This document shows positions 5,567 to 12,365 of a stretch of DNA of 12,365 nucleotides, piece after piece. The position numbers were made by a program, and so were the translations under genes. The stretch comes from JACRBK01 sp964427955 (GTDB lineage: Bacteria; Chloroflexota; Anaerolineae; Aggregatilineales; Aggregatilineaceae): assembly GCA_964427955.1 (NCBI GenBank), contig CAYRWY010000152.1, forward strand, positions 1 through 12,365, in the 5' to 3' direction. Below the pieces are notes generated by a model. The model ran no database searches. It worked only from the letters and a program-made list of their open reading frames with translations, and was not told the origin of the DNA. Position 1 is the stretch's first letter. Each line of letters begins with the position of its first letter.

Positions 5567-6358
5567 ATGGCAAGCTCAAACACGAACCACACAGTCGTCC
5601 GCACGGAACACCTGCGCAAGGACCTCCAGATGGGGGAAGTCACCGTCCACGCCGTGCGCGGCGTCTCGCTCTCCGTCGCCCCGGGCGAATTCATGGGGAT
5701 CATCGGGCCATCGGGCAGCGGCAAATCCACGCTGCTCGGCCTCATCGGTGGGCTGGATACGCCGACCGATGGTAAAGTGTTCATCGACGGGCAGGACATC
5801 ACCAACCTGGACGAACGTGCCCTGACCCGTGTCCGCAACGAAAAGATCGGCTTCGTCTTCCAATTCTTCAACCTGATCCCGACTCTGTCGGCGCTCGAAA
5901 ACGTCGCGCTGCCGATTCAGTTTGCGCACCATCGCAAGCACAGCCCGGCCCCGCGCGCCAAAGAACTGCTGGAAATCTTGGGCCTGGGCGACCGGATGGG
6001 CCACCGCCCCTCGCAGCTTTCGGGCGGCCAGCAGCAGCGCGTCGCGATTGCGCGCGCCCTGGCCAACCAGCCGCCGCTGCTGCTCTGCGACGAACCCACC
6101 GGCAACCTGGACACCGAATCGGGCGACATGGTCATGAAAGCGCTGCGCGACGTGCAGAAGAATCTGGGCACCACCGTGATCATCGTCACGCACGATATGA
6201 GCGTCGCCGCCCAGGTAGACCGCCTGGTGTCGCTGGTAGATGGCCAGATCGCGCAGGACGTGGATTCGCGCTCGACCGCCCAAATGGCCGCGGTCAAGCT
6301 GCTCAAAGACAAGCGAGCGACCGGCGAACTGAAAACGATGACGGTAGAGGGCCGGTAG
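5567..6358 (+). CDS. ABC exporter ATP-binding protein (MacB/LolD type)
   Basis: A 263-residue ABC ATPase with all motifs: Walker A GPSGSGKST (47-55), Q-loop Gln99 (FVFQFFNLIPTLSALENV), signature LSGGQQQR (151-158), Walker B LLLCDEP (171-177), D-loop GNLD (179-182) and H-loop His209. The sequence around the Q-loop and the DEPTGNLD run place it in the MacB/LolD/FtsE group, which pairs with FtsX-fold permeases to move lipoproteins, peptides or antibiotics out of the membrane by mechanotransmission. A C-terminal tail of about 30 residues after the core is mildly longer than in LolD. AAGGGGA lies 9 nt upstream of the ATG. The permease starts 7 nt after its stop. Confidence 0.93.
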   Translation: MASSNTNHTVVRTEHLRKDLQMGEVTVHAVRGVSLSVAPGEFMGIIGPSGSGKSTLLGLIGGLDTPTDGKVFIDGQDITNLDERALTRVRNEKIGFVFQFFNLIPTLSALENVALPIQFAHHRKHSPAPRAKELLEILGLGDRMGHRPSQLSGGQQQRVAIARALANQPPLLLCDEPTGNLDTESGDMVMKALRDVQKNLGTTVIIVTHDMSVAAQVDRLVSLVDGQIAQDVDSRSTAQMAAVKLLKDKRATGELKTMTVEGR

Positions 6359-6365
6359 GTGCACC

Positions 6366-9300
6366 ATGCTACAACAACTGCGTTTCTATACGCGTCATTC
6401 GCTGAATGACCTGCGCGTGAACGGGCAGCGCACGATCTTCGCGCTGCTGTGCATCGCGGCGGGCGTGGCGGCGATTGTCAGCCTGCAAACCCTGGGCGTC
6501 ATGATCAGCGACACCCTGACCGGCAGCATCCAGGAAAGCAATCGCGGCGATATTCGGTTGTCCCCCTACCTCGATGAAGACGAGAACAACTCGGATGCGC
6601 TGGCCCAGCGCGGCGAAAACGAAGGCGTGATCGCCAGCCTGGCCAGCAGCGAGAAATACTTCACCCTGGATGGGATCGAGAAAATCCAGCAGTGGTTTAC
6701 GGAGAATGAGCCGGGATCGGTCATCACGTACCGCCAGTTGATCGGCGAAACCACCGCCGCCACCGCGATCAGCAATCTCCGTAACGACACCGAACAGACC
6801 TTCATTTCGGGCTTCGTCGTCGATGTAAAAAACTATCCGCTGTACGGCACGCGCAAATCCGAAGATGGCAAACTGCTCAGCGAACTGATCCAGGAACCCA
6901 CCGACATCGTGATCAGCCGCAACCTGGCCGACATTCTCAAGGCCAAAGTCGGGGATAAGCTGGCCCTCACCCGCGCCACCGAAAACTTCACGCTGCGCGG
7001 CATCGTCGCCACCAAAGAAGAAGGCGGCTACGAGAACATCATGGGCAACATCATCGGCTACTATTACCTTGATCTCAAGGCGATAGACCTGTTCGACGGG
7101 GCCGTGACGCCGGGTGCTTCCGAAATCTACGTGAAACTGGGCGATCCATCCCAGGTCGAGGACGTAAACAGGGCGTTTGAACGGAAATTCCCGTATCTCT
7201 CCACGACGACCACCATCGACCTGAAAAAACAAAACGATCAGGTTTCGGATGCTGTCGGCCAGTTGGTCACCGTGATGGGGTTGGTATCGCTGTTGATCGG
7301 CGGGATCGGGATCGTGAACACGATGCTGGTGATCGTCAGCCGACGCACCACCGAAGTCGCCGTCCTCAAGACCATCGGGCTGGAGGCCGAACAGGTAACC
7401 ACGCTGTTCCTGGTCGAAGCGGCACTGATGGGCGTCTTCGGCAGCCTGCTGGGGATCATGCTGGGCTGGGTGTCGGCCTATGCCATCAAGGGCGTGGCCG
7501 AGACCTTCCTGGCTCAAACGCTGAGTTTCCGCATTACGCCGAGTCCCGCGCTTACCGGCCTGGTGGTGGGCATCATCGTCACCGCGATCTTCGGCTTCAT
7601 CCCGACGCTGGCCGCCGGGCAGGTGCGTCCGAATCTGGTGCTGCGCCCGACCGATACGGTGCTGCTGCGCGCGGGGAAATCACGCTCGTTCGCGGCGCTG
7701 CTGTTCGTCATGCTGGCGATCAGCCTGGTCGCGCAGCCGATGATCCACAACCTGCTCGACGACAACTCGGTCAAGAGCATTTCGTCCAGCATTGGCGGCG
7801 CGTTGGGCCTGCTGATGGGTCTGACCATGCTGGCGGGTGGCATTTTCTCCGGCTGGACGCATCACAAGCTCTGGCGGCGGATCGTGCGCTGGCTGGTGAT
7901 GGTCCCCGGGCTGCCGCTGTTAGGATCGGTCTTCGGGGCGCTGGTCCCGGCACTGCTGATCCTGTTCGGCACCTTCATCATCACCGGCATCCTGTACGTG
8001 CTGCTGTGGACCCTGATCTGGAGCATCGGCGGCGGCAAGCTGGCCGACCTGTGGATCTGGAAGCTGCCCAAACGCTTCCCGACGGCAGTCCGCATCCTGA
8101 TCGCCGTGCTGAGCCTGCCGATCTGGCTCTTGAACGCCGCCTGGATCATCATCATGCTGCCGTTCTGGCTGTTGGGGCGGCTGATCCAGCGGATCGCCTT
8201 CGTCGATCTCAAGCTCGCCATGCGCTCGATGGTTTCGACCAAGGGGCGCGGAGCTTCGACCCTGCTGGCGCTGGTGGTGGGCGTCTTCACGCTCAGCCTG
8301 ATCACCATGCTCGCCAAAGCGATCACGGATGAATTCGCCATGCTCCTGAAAGATCAGGTGGGGGGCAACGTGATCGTGTTCGCGGCGGGTACGGGCGATA
8401 CGCTCACCCAGGTCGAGGAACGGCTGGACAGCGTGCCTGGCGTCGAGAGCTATTCAGCACTCGGCAGTTACGAGGTGTCCCTCGTCTCCGTCCTGGATGT
8501 CAGCACCAATCAGCAGTTGAGCTACGAGACGCTGAAAGCCCGCGCCGCGGCGGAAAACGATGAGTATGGGGATTGGCTGCGCTGGGCCTTCAGTGGCGTG
8601 GATGCCCGCGAAATCGGCCCGAACCTGCCGGATGTGAAGTTCTACCAGGGCCGCCAATTGGACGCCACCGACGTTGGCCCCTGGAACAAAGACGACGGCC
8701 AATATCCGCCGATTGTGATCGGGGCCGACCAGGCCGTCATCGCGACGGGGTTGGAAGTCGGCGACCGGCTGACGTTCGAGATCACGCAGAACAGTTTTGA
8801 CAGCGCTGACGGCCAGGAGTCCACCGCCCTGATGACCTTCGTCATCGTAGGCATGGTCGATAAGCGTTCCGGTGTCGATGTCAATTTCGGCTCGGCCAAC
8901 TATGCCCCTAAAGCCGCTTTCGACGAGCAGGGGTTCACTCCCAACTCGGTGGCGGCGATTGTGAACGTGGACGAAAAGCAGGTCCGCGAAGTGCGGAAGG
9001 CGATGAACGATCTGCCGCTGGCGTTCGTGCTCGAAACCCGGATGCTCAACGACTTGATCAACCGGATCATCGACCAGTTCACCTCCTTCCCGATCCTGGT
9101 CGCCGCACTGGCGCTGGTGGTCGGCGGGATCGTGATCGCCAACTCGGTCGCGCTATCCACGCTGGAACGGCGGCGCGAGATCGCCGTGATGAAAGCCGTC
9201 GGCTTGCAACGCGAGCGCGTGTTAGGGATGCTGCTGCTCGAATATGGTCTGATGGGGCTGGTCGGCGGGTTGATCGGCGTGGGACTGGGCGGGATTGGCC

Positions 9301-9470
9301 TGCTGTACATGCTGGTCAATGCCTTCCAGGGCGAGATGGGCAATGCCATCCCGTATGTGACGGCCCTGGAATTGATGCTGCTGTGCATTGGGATCGCGCT
9401 GGTCGCTGCCATCGTGACGGCGTGGGGCGCGTCCGGCGAAAAGCCGCTCAACGTGCTGCGGTACGAGTAA
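6366..9470 (+). CDS. Large double-FtsX-domain ABC permease
   Basis: A 1034-residue permease, about two fused MacB-like halves. The first half has helix 1 (about 22-46), an extracellular domain (about 50-295) and FtsX domain 1 with three helices (about 298-425, carrying RRTTEVAVLKTIGLE at 326-340). The middle (about 440-605) holds some six further hydrophobic helices. The second half has helix 630-650, a second extracellular domain (about 655-900) and FtsX domain 2 (about 905-1030, carrying ERRREIAVMKAVGLQ at 934-948). The repeated E.AVxKxxGL motif is the coupling helix that contacts the ATPase. Each half ends in a VLRxx sequence. One polypeptide could thus supply both halves of a transporter with two copies of the ATPase. 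Family members export lipids, lipoproteins, peptides or drugs; the substrate here is unknown. No periplasmic adaptor gene is nearby, as expected outside classic Gram-negatives. Confidence 0.9.
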   Translation: MLQQLRFYTRHSLNDLRVNGQRTIFALLCIAAGVAAIVSLQTLGVMISDTLTGSIQESNRGDIRLSPYLDEDENNSDALAQRGENEGVIASLASSEKYFTLDGIEKIQQWFTENEPGSVITYRQLIGETTAATAISNLRNDTEQTFISGFVVDVKNYPLYGTRKSEDGKLLSELIQEPTDIVISRNLADILKAKVGDKLALTRATENFTLRGIVATKEEGGYENIMGNIIGYYYLDLKAIDLFDGAVTPGASEIYVKLGDPSQVEDVNRAFERKFPYLSTTTTIDLKKQNDQVSDAVGQLVTVMGLVSLLIGGIGIVNTMLVIVSRRTTEVAVLKTIGLEAEQVTTLFLVEAALMGVFGSLLGIMLGWVSAYAIKGVAETFLAQTLSFRITPSPALTGLVVGIIVTAIFGFIPTLAAGQVRPNLVLRPTDTVLLRAGKSRSFAALLFVMLAISLVAQPMIHNLLDDNSVKSISSSIGGALGLLMGLTMLAGGIFSGWTHHKLWRRIVRWLVMVPGLPLLGSVFGALVPALLILFGTFIITGILYVLLWTLIWSIGGGKLADLWIWKLPKRFPTAVRILIAVLSLPIWLLNAAWIIIMLPFWLLGRLIQRIAFVDLKLAMRSMVSTKGRGASTLLALVVGVFTLSLITMLAKAITDEFAMLLKDQVGGNVIVFAAGTGDTLTQVEERLDSVPGVESYSALGSYEVSLVSVLDVSTNQQLSYETLKARAAAENDEYGDWLRWAFSGVDAREIGPNLPDVKFYQGRQLDATDVGPWNKDDGQYPPIVIGADQAVIATGLEVGDRLTFEITQNSFDSADGQESTALMTFVIVGMVDKRSGVDVNFGSANYAPKAAFDEQGFTPNSVAAIVNVDEKQVREVRKAMNDLPLAFVLETRMLNDLINRIIDQFTSFPILVAALALVVGGIVIANSVALSTLERRREIAVMKAVGLQRERVLGMLLLEYGLMGLVGGLIGVGLGGIGLLYMLVNAFQGEMGNAIPYVTALELMLLCIGIALVAAIVTAWGASGEKPLNVLRYE

Positions 9471-9503
9471 CACGCGCGCGGTAAGGTAACGAGTGAAGAG
9501 AAG

Positions 9504-9526
9504 AGCGGCCCAACCTGTGGGCCGCT
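9504..9526 (+). terminator. Terminator of the ABC exporter operon
   Basis: A perfect 9-bp stem AGCGGCCCA/TGGGCCGCT with a 5-nt loop, followed by a weak GTTTACTTC tract, 33 bp after the permease stop. It lies between convergent genes; the AT-rich stretch 9537-9638 that follows shows no gene. Confidence 0.7.
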
Positions 9527-9638
9527 GTTTACTTCTGGAGATTAAGTATATGGGGTAAAGAGATAATACACTGCACCCGACAACGCATCACAGATGCAAA
9601 GCAAAATTGGCGAAGATATTGAGTAACAAGACGAAAGT

Positions 9639-12350
9639 TTAAGTCAATTGATTTAACTTCTCCCTCAAGTCATGAACCTGAGCAAGTTTCATTTCAAAAG
9701 GTTGTCGGTTCGGAAACCGTTGTTTGCCTTCAAGTGCTAGTCTCTCAGCGGCATTCAAACAAATCAAGGCATCTGAATAATTTTGCTCTGCTAATGATTT
9801 TTCCATTGCACCGATTTCGATCTGAACACGCGTATAGGCTACGAAAGAGTCGTCAATATGGGCATGTTTTTCAAGGAGATTTCTTGCCTGAGCAGGATCG
9901 CTTGCCATTGCTTTTGCTCTATGTACATCAGCGACGACAATCTCTTGATCGGTTTCAGGAATGTATTTGGCCAAAGTTTGTAAGGCTTGTTGACATTGTC
10001 CAGAGTCCGTTTGAATATAGGCCATAGTGAGTAATGCTGGTCTACTTCCAAGTTCTACCGCTTTGCGAGCGTATGTCAATGCATCATCTAACCTATCCGA
10101 GTGAGTTTTAAGTATTTCAGCTAGACGAAAATATAGGCGAGAGTTATCAAGTTGAAACTCAAGTTGAGACTCTAACTCTTTGATGGCATCCTCTTCTGAT
10201 ATTCTTCCGGCCCGCAGTAGAGCGTCTATATACTGATCGAAGTTTTCCTGGTCGAAACGAGGGACATAGTCACGTACTTGTTCAAAAAGGTCTGCTGCCT
10301 CCGAAAAAAGCTTCCGTGTTTGAGGATCTCCATCCCATTTATGACTAGCATATGCAACAAGTGCGTGTGCTAGATCCACGAAAACATCCGAATAATATGG
10401 TTTTCCGTCAGAGCGACGCAGTTGACAACCTTGTCGGAAATTTTGTATTGCTTGTGCTAAATCACCTTGGAGCATTGCAATTAACCCTCGCTCACGAGCA
10501 ACTTTTGCGCGAAGACGAGGATCATTTTCTCGTTCCAGACCATCTAATATTCTTGTTGCCTTCTCATAACTTTGAAGACGTCGATAGGCTCGTGCTCTAT
10601 ACAATGCAATTTCTGTATCATTTGGTTCAAATTCCAACCACTTTTCGGCAAACTCGACACAAGCTGAATAATTACGAGCCTGCTGATACAACACGAACAC
10701 CATCTCGCGAAGGTGTCCTCTCATCTCCCAAGGTAAATTCCTGGCTTTTTGCTGTTGGCCCGTAGCGAGCAATAGACGATGTGCGGGTTCAGCCACCCGC
10801 AGCAATCTTCTACTTGCAGTGATAAAATCCTGGTTGTCGGCAGTTTTATTTTCTGTTGGGATTTCATCTAATTTAGACATCACATGTCGGGCTTCTTTCC
10901 ACGCAATATCAGCTAGTTGTGAGGCAATCTGTGAATATGTCCCCCGTTTGCGTGATTGGTCAATAAAATACGATGAAATGAAGGGATGTAATGTAAGTGT
11001 TTCTGCATCCTGGGTTATTAGCATCAAACTTGAGCACTTTGAAAGGGAAACTTGGACTTCTGAAAGACCATGCTTAGCTATTTGTTCTATCTTGTATAGG
11101 CTTTGAGTAGTAATTTTAGCGTCATATATAGCCAATGTATGTAATATTATTTGATCAAGTTCTAATAATAAAGATGAAATGGCATTTACAACAAATTCTC
11201 CGATCTGTAATTGAAACTTAGAAAAAAAATGCCGACCAACTATACTTGTCGGACTCTCACCACATGCAAGATAGCCAGCAACTAGTTTAGCAGCGAGAGG
11301 ATAACCTCCTAGTTTTTCAACTAAATCAGTTAGTTGTGAATCAGTCGGCGACGGTTTATCAACCTGCATCAATGAATACCACTGCCGAATTGCGTGGATC
11401 ATGAATTCGTTTGAAAGTCCACTTATACGTAAAGGGGTAGAATACAGAATTTCTTCAGGCAGCAGATCGCTTCGACGAACACTTGTGACAAAAATCGGGA
11501 AATCCAAACGGGCCGCGATACACCGATCCAAGAAGACTCGCATGAACGGGCGGTATGCTCCATCGTCAGTCATAACATTCTGAGCACTATTCAGAAGTAA
11601 CATTCCTCCTTCACTATTCCATTCTCGTAACGATTGCACCGCCTCAAAAAGCAGATCACTGTCCTCAACACTGTTTGGGGGTTGTTTCTTTCCCACACCG
11701 GCAATTATTTGTCGCGTTAACAAGCCAAGATCGTGTCCTATACGCAAATCTATTTGCAACATCTTTCGTTGGTATCTACGAGCCACTGCTTTAACAAGAG
11801 CAACTTTCCCAATTCCTTGCACCCCTATAATATGAACAATCTTATCGCGGCTAATTGCTAATTCAATTCGATCGAATTCAGACCCTCTATCAACAAATAC
11901 GTCCCCTTGCCTCAAACGAAGCCCCTCATCCTTACGCAGAAGTTCCGCAACTTCATTCAGAGCATGTTCTAGATCGGTACTGGCATCCACATACTTGCGA
12001 CTTCTCAGTACAACATCCAATTCTCTAGGAAATTTACAATTATCCAACTTGATCGTTAAGACATGATAATTGGCCCGCTCTATTGATAAAAAGGTTGCCA
12101 ATCGGGCCTCATACTGGACCCATCGACTATTCATTGAGGACTCACTAGCAAGAAGAATAAACCACCCCGCAGTTTGAATAGCTTCTGATATTATCGATAC
12201 AAGCTCATCTCCACCATCTAGATCAAAAAAATCTACCCAAACGGTTTCCTCCCCTAGAACAGCAGATATTTTTTCCCAAAGACGTAAGGCCATATCATTA
12301 TCTCGACTACTATGAGAAATAAAAATCGATTTTTGTTTAGTTGGAGTCAT
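9639..12350 (-). CDS. TIR-STAND-TPR protein, NLR-like candidate defence receptor
   Basis: A 903-residue protein in three parts. Residues 6-138 are a TIR domain: FISHSS near the start, VWVDFFDLDGGDEL (37-50) and NSRWVQYEARLA (74-85), with Glu81 as the likely catalytic residue of an NAD-cleaving TIR. Residues about 150-470 are an NB-ARC-like STAND module: VFVDRGSEFDRIE (FVGRE-like entry), P-loop GVQGIGK (176-182), GYPLA (349-353) and HPFISSYF (455-462). Residues about 545-900 are TPR repeats, the expected sensor or oligomerisation region. Oddities: after Lys182 comes Val, not Ser/Thr, and the Walker B-like strand MLLLNSAQNV (250-259) has no Asp. The start has AAGGAG 8 nt upstream. The gene is far AT-richer than its neighbours, suggesting transfer. 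By analogy with TIR-STAND proteins it may sense phage and deplete NAD+; this is inference. Its promoter lies outside the window. Confidence 0.85.
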   Translation of the reverse strand: MTPTKQKSIFISHSSRDNDMALRLWEKISAVLGEETVWVDFFDLDGGDELVSIISEAIQTAGWFILLASESSMNSRWVQYEARLATFLSIERANYHVLTIKLDNCKFPRELDVVLRSRKYVDASTDLEHALNEVAELLRKDEGLRLRQGDVFVDRGSEFDRIELAISRDKIVHIIGVQGIGKVALVKAVARRYQRKMLQIDLRIGHDLGLLTRQIIAGVGKKQPPNSVEDSDLLFEAVQSLREWNSEGGMLLLNSAQNVMTDDGAYRPFMRVFLDRCIAARLDFPIFVTSVRRSDLLPEEILYSTPLRISGLSNEFMIHAIRQWYSLMQVDKPSPTDSQLTDLVEKLGGYPLAAKLVAGYLACGESPTSIVGRHFFSKFQLQIGEFVVNAISSLLLELDQIILHTLAIYDAKITTQSLYKIEQIAKHGLSEVQVSLSKCSSLMLITQDAETLTLHPFISSYFIDQSRKRGTYSQIASQLADIAWKEARHVMSKLDEIPTENKTADNQDFITASRRLLRVAEPAHRLLLATGQQQKARNLPWEMRGHLREMVFVLYQQARNYSACVEFAEKWLEFEPNDTEIALYRARAYRRLQSYEKATRILDGLERENDPRLRAKVARERGLIAMLQGDLAQAIQNFRQGCQLRRSDGKPYYSDVFVDLAHALVAYASHKWDGDPQTRKLFSEAADLFEQVRDYVPRFDQENFDQYIDALLRAGRISEEDAIKELESQLEFQLDNSRLYFRLAEILKTHSDRLDDALTYARKAVELGSRPALLTMAYIQTDSGQCQQALQTLAKYIPETDQEIVVADVHRAKAMASDPAQARNLLEKHAHIDDSFVAYTRVQIEIGAMEKSLAEQNYSDALICLNAAERLALEGKQRFPNRQPFEMKLAQVHDLREKLNQLT

Positions 12351-12358
12351 GGATTTCT

Positions 12359-12364
12359 CTCCTT
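12359..12364 (-). promoter_or_regulatory. Ribosome binding site of the TIR-STAND gene
   Basis: AAGGAG on the minus strand, 8 nt before the ATG, fixes the start codon at 12350 and shows the N-terminus is complete despite lying 15 bp from the window edge. Confidence 0.8.
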
Positions 12365-12365
12365 G

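Noticed and set aside
5576..7517. Long minus-strand frames (263 and 382 codons) opposite the ABC ATPase and permease
   Set aside because: They are GC-driven shadows of well-supported plus-strand genes, show His/Asp/Gln-rich nonsense composition, and have no domain or ribosome site.
9635..9660. AT-rich near-palindrome TTAAGTCAATTGATTTAA at the end of the TIR gene
   Set aside because: It overlaps the last codons and stop, has no loop and no GC-rich stem, and only a short T run follows, so a terminator call is not justified.
1..12365. CRISPR arrays, insertion sequences, integrases or transposon ends
   Set aside because: No regularly spaced repeats, no transposase or recombinase frames and no terminal inverted repeats with target duplications were seen on either strand.

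Overview
The window looks like a chromosomal segment of a GC-rich member of the Chloroflexota, probably Anaerolineae-like. This is an inference from gene style: TGGTATAAT-type promoters, a LysM protein with Thr/Pro-rich linkers, a lamin-tail domain and a HEAT/NYN gene set. No 16S or other decisive marker is present. Almost everything left of about 9.5 kb is ordinary GC-rich sequence. The last 2.7 kb is visibly AT-richer.

Layout. The left edge holds the first 24 codons of dnaX (minus strand, TTG start), divergent from a 58-residue tatA (plus). A perfect hairpin separates tatA from a convergent minus-strand pair: dapF (diaminopimelate epimerase), then a membrane-anchored LysM plus lamin-tail surface protein. 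A divergent control region at about 2309-2438 carries a perfect 14-bp palindrome. From it a plus-strand run starts: a 26-residue membrane microprotein, a HEAT-repeat protein, a membrane-anchored endonuclease/exonuclease/phosphatase-fold protein and a YacP-like NYN-domain predicted RNase. These genes are tightly packed.

Next comes a 320-bp gene-free stretch with nested inverted repeats, an imperfect tandem repeat and a strong Rho-independent terminator; it could encode a small structured RNA. It is followed by a well-formed tRNA-Pro(TGG) with its own promoter and a downstream terminator hairpin. A two-gene ABC exporter operon follows: a MacB/LolD-type ATPase and a 1034-residue double-FtsX-domain permease with extra central membrane segments. 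It also ends in a hairpin.

The right end, on the minus strand, is a complete 903-residue TIR-STAND-TPR protein. It has the architecture of bacterial NLR-like immune receptors: an N-terminal TIR with the putative catalytic Glu, a central NB-ARC-like NTPase and a C-terminal TPR array. Its P-loop lacks the usual Ser/Thr after the Lys, and the expected Walker B segment has no acidic residues, so it may bind nucleotide without normal hydrolysis, or not bind it at all. With its low GC content, this makes it the best candidate for an acquired defence gene and the most interesting item here. Whether it acts alone or with genes beyond the right edge cannot be seen.
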